Positions 25,801 to 36,143 of a DNA stretch of 64,000 nt are shown piece after piece. The position numbers were made by a program, and so were the translations under genes. The notes below the pieces were generated by a model, which made no database searches, had not been told where the DNA came from, and saw only the letters and a list, made by a program, of their open reading frames with translations. Positions within the stretch are counted from its first letter, which is position 1; each line of letters opens with the position of its first letter. This DNA is from Spirodela intermedia (Eukaryota > Streptophyta > Magnoliopsida > Alismatales > Araceae): the NCBI GenBank assembly GCA_902729315.2, contig LR746267.1:8680424-8744423 (forward strand). Reading direction: 5' to 3'.

Positions 25801-28800
25801 TGTAGTTAACTTCGTCCCCAAGACTCTCTGATCCAATGTAAATCAGAAAATGAAAGGAAGATGACTAACATAATAATAAGATCAGAGTTTATTTTTAACT
25901 GGCCCAGATCGATAGTCAATTGCACCTCCTGAACCCCCCCCATCGCAATACTAGATGAAATACAAGAATTAACTGGGGAGCCTCTGAGAATTTACGATAA
26001 ATGCATACTTGAATATTAGAATAGAGAAACTTGAAAGGCAGTTTCTGAAGATAAAATGCCCATATAAATTTTAAGAAGGAAACTGAGCCGAGATGCAAAT
26101 ACTTGGGCTATTACATTCCGGGTAGCTTTCTCCAAAGATGGGTCCTGACTGAATATTCTATTAACTGGATGTGCTCGTTCAACATACAGTACAGAGTGAT
26201 GTACAGCTGGTATTGGGAACAATTAAGTCTCATTGGAGCTCAAAGATCCGTCAGAGAACCGAGTGTTTGTTGGCACTTCAAGGTGTTCCCACAGCGGAAC
26301 GACTTTCTCGGAAGATCTTGGATTGAATCATAACAAAACGAAGATTTGGATCTTTCTCTATGTGCTGAAATGACGTTGGGGAACATAGTGAGCTTCTTTG
26401 ATTTCTACACTGGGAGATGGGAAAGAGAGATGTCATTAGCTATCTGAGTTAAGGCCTTTTAAGGGAGAGTATCTACGTTATCGTTAGGGATGCTAGGGCT
26501 GCATATGAAGCAACTACTGAATCAGGGAGAAACATGGGCATGCTGCTTCAGCACCTTTTAAGGTGTCAAGGTCGATGAGTGTAGCTCTGTTGTGTATGAT
26601 AGAAAACTTGAATTTAGTCATTGGGTCAATTCAGTTTGAGGTGGTTGGAATATGAGCCTCCCTTGGAATAAGAGCAAAGACGAGAAATAAGATATAGAAC
26701 CCTCTCCTTGGGTAACAGAACACATCTCCCCCCCTTTTAAAACCCTTAAAAAACCAAGTCTGAAAGGGGTTGATTTCCCCTTTCAAACTCCTTGGATTAA
26801 GTTGGTATTAGCTAGAATCTTACAGGCGAGTATGGGCGCTGCTCCATGATGGCATGTTATATTAAGGCAGGACTATCTTTGCCGCATACTATTCTGATTA
26901 CTGAAACCTTCTACTCATCTGTGGTTAAACATGTGTAACCTAAGATTTAATGAGCTAGTTTTATTAGATTCTTAGAATTTCATTGCCTGTTGAAACATGC
27001 CCATGTAGATTATAAGCATCTCGCTGTGCCTCGATGGCCCCGAAGTCTCTACTGTCCATTATCATGATGACAATGGTTTGAGTTGTTGCATCTTTTCATG
27101 GCCATCTCCAAAGACAAACATAATTTTTTTTATTACTTGTATGTTTGTGATGTTTTTCTCCAAGTTTCTAAATGTACACGGATTAGGAATTCCGTGGAGG
27201 TTGTTGTTTTGGCAGGCAATTACTTATTCCCTAATGAAATTACATTGGTCATGCTGCATCTGTCTAAAATTTGCATTCTTAATGTAGGTGGGAAAGAGAT
27301 GTCTGCCCTTGGCAGTTGGGGTAACTATTCAATTCCGATAGACAACCCGTACCTTGCTTCCAATGAGTCGCGGCCTGAGATCTGGGCCCTGGGCTTTAGG
27401 AATCCTTGGCGCTGCAGCTTCGATTCACAAAGGCCTTCTTACTTCTTTTGTGGGGATGTTGGGCAGGTCTGTGAAAAATATGCATTTACTACTTCTTGAT
27501 CATTTTTATTACTTTCCATTCTTGCATTATACATGCTCGTGTCCTGTCTTGTCATGATTAATGAGTATTACCTTCAAGGCCGACAGATGTCCAGAAAGTG
27601 TTGTTTAAAATCTTTAGAATTTGATCATGGGGGTCCTAAGTCAACCCCGGTTGCTGGAAAAGGACATGTTTTAAAGATGCATCATTATGAGGTACAGTCA
27701 ACCATGGCCTTAAGATCTGTTGTTCAGAGTTAGAATATCTAATTATCTTTCGCTATAAATTTCCAAACATGAGCCTTGTAATTTTCGCTAACCCATTTTC
27801 CTGCGTTTATAACTTGCAAAATTGTTGGAGTTTACTTTTGTTCTCAGAAGAATGAACCTTTTTCATCGACTGAAACCCTTTTTAACTGTCAATAATATCC
27901 ACTGAATAGTCGTTACCAATGAGGATTTAAATGCCAAGAACCGGAAAAATCTCCATCCTCAATGCTTCATAATCTTCTTTACCATCTGAAAATTTTGTGT
28001 CTTATGCACCTATGATGGATGGATGGGTAATACTGAAGCGCACACTCAAATGAGTTATCAGGGGAAATAATACGGTTCTAGTGCTTCTCTCTGGCTTCTC
28101 CGTCGTTTCCAGGCATCTCTCTGTCCTTCCATTGAATACCCTCATCAACCCTGTTCTCATCATGCCCTGCTGCTCATGGTGTATTCGGCAGAATTCATAT
28201 GAAGAGGTGGATCTGGTTACCAAGGGAGGGAACTACGGTTGGCGCGTGTACGAGGGTCCATATCTCTATAACCCGGGATCCACCCCGGGGGGGAACACGA
28301 CCCCAAGTTCGATAAATGCCCTGCTGCCTGTGATGGGTTACAAACATTCGGAGGTGAATGCCAACACCGACTCTGCATCGATAACGGGAGGCTACGTCGA
28401 CAGATCCATGACCGACCCCTGCTTGTACGGAAGGTAAGTTTTTGAGGTGTAGATGCTTGATACCCTAGTTGATTCCCGTGGGTGGACACGTTCTTGATCG
28501 CTTACAGTTCGCATGGAATTTTGCCAGGTACCTCTACGCAGATCTGTATGCGAATTCGATTTGGGTGGGCCTTGAAACCCCGACGAACAGTGGGAACTAC
28601 ACTACCACCTCGATTCCATTCAACTGCGCCGCCGACTCACCGATCTCTTGTGCTTCCACGGACTCGAGCGGCCTTGCGTCGATTGGGGTAATCTTCTCGT
28701 TCGGCGAAGACAACGGGAAGGATATCTACGTGTTGGCCAAGAATGGCTTGCACAGAGTCGTCCGCCCCAGTCGCTGTGGCTACAAGTGTCCCACGGAGAT

Positions 28801-28918
28801 CACCCCCAGAGTGGGGAATTCCCCGTCGCCGCAGTCGTCGGCCTCTCCGGGGAGGGGCACCCCAGCGATGGCGGCCGTTCTTGTCTGTCTCTCCCTGCTC
28901 CTGCTACTGGGTTTGTAA
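22801..28918 (+). CDS. HIPL1: HIPL1-like glucose/sorbosone dehydrogenase-domain protein, GPI-anchored
   Basis: Plant relatives of the hedgehog-interacting protein are secreted beta-propeller proteins of unknown substrate, probably PQQ-type sugar dehydrogenases by fold. Seven exons, join(22801..22885, 22992..23149, 23967..24722, 24833..25049, 27288..27466, 28192..28433, 28528..28918), all with GT/AG borders, give 675 residues. Residues 1-21 are a hydrophobic signal peptide. Residues about 25-187 form a Cys-rich N-terminal domain (L-P-F-C-N-Y, S-C-C-N, C-D-P-F, F-C-E-Q-V-W-D-A-C). The propeller follows from about 188: V-S-N-Q-E-G-K-I, G-L-L-G-I-A-F-H-P, S-H-H-A-G, F-M-M-G-D-G-G, F-R-N-P-W-R and G-G-N-Y-G-W. 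The last 17 residues are hydrophobic after a Ser/Pro-rich spacer, as for a GPI signal. The fourth intron is 2.2 kb. After the GDVGQ segment this copy has N-S-Y-E-E, where I expect D-x-Y-E-E. Confidence 0.93.
25050..27287 (+). other. Long intron 4 of HIPL1
   Basis: A 2.2-kb AT-rich intron with GT start and AG end. No transposon terminus, RNA gene or coding exon was recognised inside; short frames here have no protein-like features. Confidence 0.6.
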
Positions 28919-29561
28919 AGAGAGGTTCTTGCCGTGGACTTTGTTCTTCATCGATTGGATAGTAGCCGAGAATTTTTTTGCATGTAATCTCCTGGAGTTC
29001 TTGTGCTTGACGCTGCTCTGTTAATGGTATTTTACTGGTGCTCTTTCAACCAATAGCATGAATCTGTTCCGTAAAGCCGGATGATTCTGAGTCTGGGCAG
29101 TCTTTGTAGACAGGGCTTCACTCCAGAGCAGCATCTCCCATGTAGCTCAGAGTCGACCACTCTGACCTTCACACAAAGGATAAAACGTACGTGGACTGTG
29201 CTATCTGGGTTCACACCGAGACGAGTCGAGGGGTCTTCACCGACAGACTCGGCGTTTCTTGGATATCCGGGAGTCGTTGACAGTCGCTATCTATCGTCGC
29301 CGCCCCCGCCGGCTGACCGGCCGTGGAAAAACAAAAAGATACGTTTCTTGAACGTGAAGAGTCATCCGAGTGGGTAGATGATCGAAGTTGCCACAAAAGC
29401 AGCATTTTTTCCAATAAAATAGGCGACCCAATTGATCAGCGAATCTTCCAAAAAAATAATATTTAAACGCCGACCGCCTCTATAATTGACTCTCGAACCA
29501 CCTCCTTTCGACCCGGGGAGGAGGGGGGGGGGAGCGGGGAGGGGAAGAGGAAGGAGGGGAG
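28919..29561 (+). promoter_or_regulatory. HIPL1 3' flank and AAA-ATPase 1 promoter region
   Basis: The stretch must contain the HIPL1 terminator and the ATPase promoter. The part from about 29310 recurs at about 33470 upstream of the second ATPase (shared cgaagttgccac-like and tcttg(a/c)acgtg(a/g)ag strings). At the place of the clear TATA box of copy 2, copy 1 reads ctctataattgac (29478-29490), a weaker match. Confidence 0.45.
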
Positions 29562-31106
29562 ATGGTAGCGCCACCGCAGACGGCCGGGGAGATGTGGGCC
29601 GGCCTGAGCTCGGCCCTGGCGGGGATTATGTTCGTGTGGATGGCCGCTCAGAGGTTCATTCCGACGGAGCTTTACGACCACGCCCAGAAGTGGACCGGGA
29701 AGCTGGCAAACCGCCTGTGGCCGTACGTCCACATCTCCTTCCCCGAGTTCACCGGCGAGCGGATGAAGCGCAGCGAGGCGTACGTCGCCATCGAGGCGTA
29801 TCTCGCCGCCACCAGCACCGACTACGCGCGGCGGCTCAAGGCGGAGGTGGGCAAGGACAGCTCGAGCCTGGTCCTCAGCATGGACGAGCACGAGGAGGTG
29901 ACCGACGTCTTCGGCGGCGCCACCGTGTGGTGGTCCTCCCACAAGGCGGCGTCCAGAAGCCAGGGCTTCTCCTTTTACCCGGCGACGGACGAGAAGCAGT
30001 ACTACGTGCTCACCTTCCACCGGCGGCACCGCAAGATGGTCAACGGCGCTTACCTGGCCCACGTCATGGAGAAGGGCAAGGCCATCCGGGTGCAGAAGCG
30101 CCAGAGGAAGCTCTTCACCAACTGCCCCCACCTTGACTGGTCTGACTACAGGAAGCATCTGTGGAGCCACGTGGTGTTCGACCACCCCGCGACCTTCGAG
30201 ACGCTGGCTTTGGAGCCGGAGGTGAAGCGGGACATCTTGCAGGACCTGTCCACATTCAAGGAGAGCAAGGAGTATTATTCGAAGGTAGGAAAGCCGTGGA
30301 AGCGCGGGTACCTGCTCTACGGTCCCCCCGGAACGGGAAAGTCCACTATGATCGCCGCCATGGCGAACTTCCTGGACTACGACGTGTACGACCTCGAGCT
30401 GACGGCGGTGAAGAACAACTCCATGCTGAGGAAGCTGCTGATCGAGATCACGCCCAAGTCCATCGTCGTGATCGAGGACATCGACTGCTCCGCAGACCTC
30501 ACCGGCAAGCGGAAGCCCGGCGGCAGAGACGAGAAAACGTCGGAAGAGACGGAGATCGAGAAAGCTAAGGCGGCGGCGACGGCGGCGGCGGGGAGAGGGA
30601 ATGAGGAGAGCAAGGTGACCCTCTCGGGGCTACTGAACTTCATCGACGGCATCTGGTCGGCGTGCGGAGGGGAACGCATCATCGTGTTCACCACCAACTA
30701 CGTGGACAAACTCGACCCAGCGCTCATACGAAGGGGCCGCATGGACAAGCACATCGAGCTCTCCTACTGCACCTTCGAGGCCTTCAAGGTTCTCGCCAGG
30801 AACTATCTCGGAGTTGACTCTCACCCCCTTTTCCCCGCCGTGCACCAGCTGCTCATCGAAGCTAAGATCACGCCGGCCGACGTGGCGGAGAACCTGATCC
30901 CCAAGACGCGCTCGATCCAGGCCGAAGACGTCCGCGCCTGTCTAGAAAACCTTCTCGAGGCCCTCGAGGAGGCCAAGAAGAAACAAGAGGAGGAGGCGGC
31001 CGCGGCAGCCGTGGCGGCGGCCGCCGCCGAGCCCTCCCCGGAGAAGGAGAAGAAAGGAGGCGGCAGCGCGGGCACGGAGGGTGCCGTCGCCGTCACCCGA
31101 GAATAA
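29562..31106 (+). CDS. AAA-ATPase, ASD/AATP1 (OM66) type, copy 1
   Basis: An intronless frame of 514 residues. The family is related to the mitochondrial chaperone BCS1; plant members are placed in the mitochondrial outer membrane or ER and respond to stress and salicylic acid. An N-terminal hydrophobic anchor (about 12-31, A-G-L-S-S-A-L-A-G-I-M-F) precedes the AAA-associated N domain (about 30-200). The AAA module has Walker A G-P-P-G-T-G-K-S at 254-261, Walker B I-V-V-I-E-D-I-D at 301-308, a sensor-1 segment F-T-T-N at 376-379, and the arginine-finger region R-R-G-R-M-D at 390-395. The C-terminus (about 465-514) is an Ala/Glu/Lys-rich tail longer than that of copy 2. The ATG follows a G-rich leader. 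All catalytic motifs are intact, so activity is likely. Confidence 0.93.
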   Translation: MVAPPQTAGEMWAGLSSALAGIMFVWMAAQRFIPTELYDHAQKWTGKLANRLWPYVHISFPEFTGERMKRSEAYVAIEAYLAATSTDYARRLKAEVGKDSSSLVLSMDEHEEVTDVFGGATVWWSSHKAASRSQGFSFYPATDEKQYYVLTFHRRHRKMVNGAYLAHVMEKGKAIRVQKRQRKLFTNCPHLDWSDYRKHLWSHVVFDHPATFETLALEPEVKRDILQDLSTFKESKEYYSKVGKPWKRGYLLYGPPGTGKSTMIAAMANFLDYDVYDLELTAVKNNSMLRKLLIEITPKSIVVIEDIDCSADLTGKRKPGGRDEKTSEETEIEKAKAAATAAAGRGNEESKVTLSGLLNFIDGIWSACGGERIIVFTTNYVDKLDPALIRRGRMDKHIELSYCTFEAFKVLARNYLGVDSHPLFPAVHQLLIEAKITPADVAENLIPKTRSIQAEDVRACLENLLEALEEAKKKQEEEAAAAAVAAAAAEPSPEKEKKGGGSAGTEGAVAVTRE

Positions 31107-31630
31107 TCAATTGATTACTCTGATTTCATGCGTACACTGGTCGGCATGGAGGGGCAGCTTGCTGGACATTTTTGTTCGATCCATTTATTCAGCCTCTTCA
31201 TCTACTCCTTGGAATCTCGTAAATCTTTGATACGATCACTTGATGGTTTCGATGCACTCCTTCACCCTCTCCGTCGTCTGCCGGACATAATGTAAGCATG
31301 ATTTGGTAGTACCGGTGAACCAGATGGCCGCGGCCGGATGCCGAGCAGTAGTAGTCTGCCCTCTGGGGAAAGACCCGTCGTCCTCCTCGTGGGATTGGAC
31401 GATCACAGGGAGACGACCTTTTCAACAACCAAAATCATAGGAACACATGATTGGCAGCCCAGCCCACATACGTTGACATCAAGATCACCGGCAGCTCAGT
31501 CATCAAGACCGAGACATTAACAAGATTAGAAGATGGAGACCCTGAATTTTGCTGCGTGAACAGAAGAAGAGAGCGAGAAAAGGGTGTGGAACCCAAATTC
31601 CCCTGCAGAGAGAACACTGTGAGCTTGACC
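31107..31630 (+). repeat. 3' flank of AAA-ATPase 1, duplicated downstream
   Basis: This flank matches 35273-35825 behind copy 2 (shared tcaattgattactctgattt at the stop codon through a gcgagaaaagggtgtggaac string near 31571). The similarity ends at about 31630, exactly where a 432-bp dispersed repeat begins. Confidence 0.75.
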
Positions 31631-32062
31631 CTCCTTCTGGATTCTTGAGGTTCAAAGGGAGCTCAACCTCAGCCAATCAGACCTAGTCCGTCTAGAAGAT
31701 ATTCGACATTAATATTTGCTGGTTGTGTTCTAAATATTTATTGGGCATTCTGGCTATGTGTTGTGTTTAGAAATGTATCTGTACCTCATCAGAAATTCTC
31801 CTAGCACAACACTCCGTGAACCAAATGTTTTGTTTAAGTTGAGTCTGAACCTAGTGACACCATCCAATTACATGCAGATTACACAGAAGCGTCTTCTGAA
31901 TCAAATCGGAAACCTGGATAGGGATTGGAAACCACAACTCAGCCAATCGTGGGGAAAAGCTCCCTTCAGGTTAGAAATAAAAAATGGTTTCAGCAACCAT
32001 ATGTATATAAATAGGAAATGACATAAATGGTGGCACCGTCGACAGCTACTGGTCGTCAGAAG
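31631..32062. repeat. 432-bp dispersed repeat, copy 1
   Basis: The segment recurs at 42275-42706 with the same length, no gaps and only a handful of substitutions. Both copies carry an 87-codon open frame (31758-32021 here). Four of six differences within that frame change the amino acid, which argues against selection on a protein. It has no clear TG...CA ends, inverted repeats or target duplication. Weaker similarity (aagct-atctaagatcac) seems to continue beyond the right end of both copies, near 32211 and 43051. Confidence 0.85.
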
Positions 32063-32426
32063 ATTGAGTATTTCTACAATAGTTGAAAGTAACTAAATCA
32101 ACGTGAGTCAAAAATTATCAGAAGTTAGGGTGTTCCACTATCAATAAATTGATAGGTGCAATTCAAGTGGGTCATCCCTACACTCTCATCAGAAGTTATA
32201 GTTGAAAGTAAGCTATCTAAGATCACTCAAGGTCAATGTTGTAAGATAATATACTCAAAGAACAAAAAACTCAAATATGAAAGTAAAGAGAGTTTAAAGA
32301 TAAGATTGTCGCCAAAATAAGCGATTGACTAGTGGAGGATCACAAGATGAAGCTCAGCTCCACTTTGGAGATAGTTGACCCACGTTGACAGTTGATGGTG
32401 CTGGTCCACTTCTTTGATCCCCATCA
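32063..32426. other. Spacer between the 432-bp repeat and the HIPL1 relic
   Basis: AT-rich, no gene seen. It may be an extension of the repeat on the left. Confidence 0.4.
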
Positions 32427-33036
32427 ATCTGGCTACCAAGGGAGTGAATTACGGCTGACTCTCGTACGAGCGTCCATATCTCTTTAACTCGCCATCCGCC
32501 CTAGGAGGAATACGACCCCAAGTTAGATAAGCGCCCTGCTGCTTATGATGGGTTACAATCATTCGGAGATGAATGCCAAAACCGAGTCTGCATCGCTAAG
32601 GGGAGGCTATGTCCAAAGATCCATCACCGATCCCTGCTCGTACGGGAGGAGTAGATGCTTGATACCCCTAGTTGATTCCTCTGAGTGGATATGTTCTTGA
32701 TCGCTTACAGTTCGCGTGGGTTTTGCGAGGTACCTGTACGCAGATCTGTATGCGACTTCGATGCGGGTGGGCCTTGAAAGTCCGACGACTGTGGGAACTA
32801 CACTACCACCACAATTCCATTCAATTGCGCCGCCGACTCACCGATCTCTTGTGCTTCCACGGACCCATGCGCCCCTGCGTCAGTTAGGATAATCTTCTCG
32901 TTCGGCGACGACAACAGGAAGGACGCCTACGCGTTGTCCAACAATGGCTTGCACAGAGTCGTCCGCCCCAGCCGCTGCGGCCACAAGTGCCCCACGGAGA
33001 TCATCCCCAGAGTGGAGAATTCCCCGCCGCCGCCGC
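32427..33036 (+). pseudogene. HIPL1 3'-end pseudogene
   Basis: Two blocks match exon 6 from the V-T-K-G-G-N-Y-G-W segment on (32427-32650) and exon 7 (about 32730-33036) of HIPL1. The Trp codon of G-N-Y-G-W is TGA here, the exon 6 donor site has been deleted, and further small indels break the frame. Only the 3' part of HIPL1 was copied. Together with the following ATPase it reproduces the HIPL1-ATPase order, which marks a tandem segmental duplication. Confidence 0.88.
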
Positions 33037-33775
33037 CGCCGCTGTCGGCCTTTCCGCCGGCAGGCCGTCCTCGCCGGCGACGGCGAAGAGAGCATCGTCC
33101 TCGCCAGCAGGCGAGTCTCTTGAAGGAGAGCATTGTCCTTTCCGCTGGCACAATGGTTCCAGAGGTGAAGGAGAGTCCAGACGAGTCTCGTGTGTGATAG
33201 TCTGACCAGCCAACCGACGAATTAAGGAGAAAGTTTATTTCCACCACTCTCTACAGTGGTTTAGGTCGAATTCTACCTGGATACATAGAGCTTGCCTTAC
33301 AACCATTTCAGAACCGAAGCCTCTTTTTCTGATACAGGGGAGTGAGAAACAGATTTATTTTCGGATCTCCTAATTCAATAGCTAGAAAAGAGGTGCACCC
33401 TAAAAAATAAAAGCATAGCTAAGTTAAGCAACAGAGAGAGAGAGAGGTCGTCGCCGCCCTCGCCAGAAGACCGGACGCGGTAAAGAAAATCCATTTCTTG
33501 CACGTGGAGAATCATCCGGCCGCGTAGAAGTCGATTCCTGACAAAACATGAAGTTGCCACGAGAGCCCCGCCTAGAAGCACTAGGACAGGCAACTTGACT
33601 TGCCAGCGTCTTCCGGCAAAATATTGAAACACATTGTTGACTGACTGTCTACATCTCTTGACCAAGCCGTGTTTCCATCGAGACTCGTCATTGCTGCGAG
33701 GCGAGAATCTATATAAATGGGCCTCGAAACACCTCCTTTCTACGGGGTGCAAAGTAGGGAGAAAAAGGAGGCGAG
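33037..33775 (+). other. Spacer and promoter region of AAA-ATPase 2
   Basis: It starts with a ccg-repeat (about 33027-33045) and continues with sequence partly matching 28919-29561. A poor, short gagagaga tract lies at about 33432. No gene is seen. Confidence 0.5.
33710..33718 (+). promoter_or_regulatory. TATA box of AAA-ATPase 2
   Basis: The string tatataaat lies 58 bp before the start codon, followed by gggcctcgaaacacctccttt, which matches the copy 1 leader. Position and consensus fit a plant TATA box. The aligned place in copy 1 reads tataattga. Confidence 0.55.
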
Positions 33776-35272
33776 ATGGTGGTCGCACCACCGCAGACGG
33801 CCGGGGAGATGTGGGCCGGCCTGAGCTCGGCCCTGGCGGGGATTATGTTCATGTGGATGGCCGCTCAGAGGTTCATTCCGATGGAGCTTTACGACCACGC
33901 CCAGAAGTGGACCGGGAAGCTGGCAAACCGCCTGTGGCCGTACGTCCACATCTCCTTCCCCGAGTTCACCGGCGAGCGGATGAAGCGCAGCGAGGCGTAC
34001 GTCGCCATCGAGGCGTATCTCGCCGCCACCAGCACCGACCACGCGCGGCGGCTCAAGGCGGAGGTGGGCAAGGACAGCTCGAGCCTGGTCCTCAGCATGG
34101 ACGAGCACGAGGAGGTGACCGACGTCTTCGGCGGCGCCACCGTGTGGTGGAGCTCCGGCGCGACGGCGCCGAGGAACCAGGGCTTCTCCTTGTACCCGGC
34201 GAGGGACGAGAAGCGGTACTACGTGCTCACCTTCCACCGGCGGCACCGCAAGATGGTCAACGGCGCTTACCTGGCCCACGTCATGGAGAAGGGCAACGCC
34301 ATCCGGGTGCAGAAGCGCCAGAGGAAGCTCTTCACCAACCGCTCCCACCATGACTGGTACGACAACAAGGAGTATTTGTGGAGCCACGTGGTGTTCGATC
34401 ACCCCGCGACTTTCGAGACGCTGGCGTTGGACCCGGAGGTGAAGCGGGACATCATGCAGGACCTGTCCACCTTCCAGGAGAGCAAGGAGTATTATGCGAA
34501 GGTAGGAAAACCGTGGAAGCGCGGGTACCTGCTCTACGGTCCCCCCGGAACGGGAAAGTCCACTATGATCGCCGCCATGGCGAACTTCCTGGACTACGAC
34601 GTGTACGACCTCGAGCTGACGGCGGTGAAGAACAACTCCAAGCTGAGGAAGCTGCTGGTCGAGATCACGCCCAAGTCCATCGTCGTGATCGAGGACATCG
34701 ACTGCTCCGCAGACCTCACCGGCAAGCGGAAGCCCGGCGGCAGAGACGAGAAAACGTCGGAAGAGACGGAGATCGAGAAAGCTAAGGCGGCGGCGGCAGG
34801 AGGGAATGAGGAGGGAAAGGTGACCCTCTCGGGGCTACTGAACTTCATCGACGGCATCTGGTCGGCGTGCGGAGGGGAGCGCATCATCGTGTTCACCACC
34901 AACTACGTCGACAAACTCGACCCAGCGCTCATACGGAGGGGCCGTATGGACAAGCACATCGAGCTCTCCTACTGCACCTTCGAGGCCTTCAAGGTTCTCG
35001 CCAGGAACTATCTCGGAGTTGACTCTCACCCCCTTTTCCCCGCCGTGCACCAGCTGCTCATCGAAGCTAAGATCACGCCGGCCGACGTGGCGGAGAACCT
35101 GATCCCCAAGACGCGCTCGATCCAGGCCGAAGACGTCCGCGCCTGTCTAGAAAATCTTCTCGAGGCCCTCGAGGAGACCAAGAAGAAGCAAGAGGAGGAA
35201 ACGGCCACGGCAGCCGCGGCGGCCAAGCCCCCACTGGAGAAGGAGAAGAAAGAAGGAGACGGCAGAGAATAA
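33776..35272 (+). CDS. AAA-ATPase, ASD/AATP1 (OM66) type, copy 2
   Basis: An intronless frame of 498 residues, nearly identical to copy 1 apart from three regions: the segment after T-V-W-W-S-S (about residues 126-145), the segment after L-F-T-N (about 188-201), and a shorter C-terminal tail. The membrane anchor, AAA-associated N domain, Walker A G-P-P-G-T-G-K-S (255-262), Walker B I-V-V-I-E-D-I-D (302-309) and R-R-G-R-M-D segment are all intact. The linker after Walker B lacks several alanines present in copy 1. From about 34500 to 35160 the two copies are almost the same even at silent sites, whereas promoters and the neighbouring HIPL1 copies differ much more. Its cell location is presumed to match that of copy 1. 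Confidence 0.93.
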   Translation: MVVAPPQTAGEMWAGLSSALAGIMFMWMAAQRFIPMELYDHAQKWTGKLANRLWPYVHISFPEFTGERMKRSEAYVAIEAYLAATSTDHARRLKAEVGKDSSSLVLSMDEHEEVTDVFGGATVWWSSGATAPRNQGFSLYPARDEKRYYVLTFHRRHRKMVNGAYLAHVMEKGNAIRVQKRQRKLFTNRSHHDWYDNKEYLWSHVVFDHPATFETLALDPEVKRDIMQDLSTFQESKEYYAKVGKPWKRGYLLYGPPGTGKSTMIAAMANFLDYDVYDLELTAVKNNSKLRKLLVEITPKSIVVIEDIDCSADLTGKRKPGGRDEKTSEETEIEKAKAAAAGGNEEGKVTLSGLLNFIDGIWSACGGERIIVFTTNYVDKLDPALIRRGRMDKHIELSYCTFEAFKVLARNYLGVDSHPLFPAVHQLLIEAKITPADVAENLIPKTRSIQAEDVRACLENLLEALEETKKKQEEETATAAAAAKPPLEKEKKEGDGRE

Positions 35273-36143
35273 TCAATTGATTACTCTGATTTCATGCGAA
35301 CACTGGTCGGCACGGAGGGACAGCCTGCTGGACATTTTTTTCGATTCATTTATTTAGCCTCTTCATCTACTCTTCGAATCTCTCGTAAATCTTGTGATAC
35401 GATCACTTGATAGTTTCGATGCACTCCACCCTCGCCGTCATCTGCCGGACATTCCGCCTGTAGTCGTGGCATCCTAACGCGACTGCTGCCCTTCCCCCCT
35501 CCACCTTAGCGCATGTCCACGGCCGGATGCCGAGCAGTAGTTGTTTGCCCTCTGAGGAAAGTCCCGTCGTCCTCATCGCGGGAGTGGACGATCACAGGGA
35601 GACGACCTTTTCAACAACCAGAGTCATAGGAACACATGATTGGCAACCCAGGCCACATACGTTGACATCAAGATCACCAAGAGCTCAGTCGTCAAGATCG
35701 AGACGTAAACAAGATTGGAAGGTGGAAGCCCGGAATTTTGCTGCGTGAACAGAAGAAGAGAGCGAGAAAAGGGTGTGGAACCCAAACTCCCTTGCCCTGC
35801 AGAGGAACACTTCGAGCTTACACCTTACAGCGGTGGCGAATCATGAGAAAAACCAGCAAGAGTACTCCCTACTGATAACCTCCAGCCTGGTTCCTCCCCA
35901 CAACTGGATATAAATTCTTAGTCTGTCACCATCGTCACCGTCATTCACCTAAAAACCCCGGACACTCGTCGCCACCGGAAGAATGTTAGTTGTAAAAATT
36001 TACAGACCATCTTATACCGCTCGCAGTTGTACAAAGCGGAAGGAAAGTGAGAACCCTCCCAGCGAGCCGAGTGTACAACCTCGGTGGACTCCAGCGACGG
36101 GCGCAAGGCCGTCCGAACCTTAAAGAGCAGAGGACCAGGAACC
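35273..36143. other. Spacer between convergent ATPase 2 and DDR4
   Basis: 35273-35825 is the duplicated ATPase 3' flank. The remaining 300 bases are presumably the 3' untranslated region of the minus-strand DDR4 gene. No gene is seen. Confidence 0.55.

Noticed and set aside
29463-30185. Long minus-strand frame of 240 codons antisense to AAA-ATPase 1
   Set aside because: It is present in both ATPase copies only because the coding strand is very GC-rich and conserved; it has no recognisable domain and its product is rich in Val/Gly/Arg as expected for a shadow frame.
31758-32021. 87-codon frame kept open in both copies of the 432-bp repeat
   Set aside because: Four of six differences between the copies inside the frame change the residue, so there is no sign of selection; the frame is open because the copies are recent.
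33740-34402. Minus-strand frame of 220 codons antisense to AAA-ATPase 2
   Set aside because: Same artefact as in copy 1; mirrors the reverse complement of the conserved N domain.
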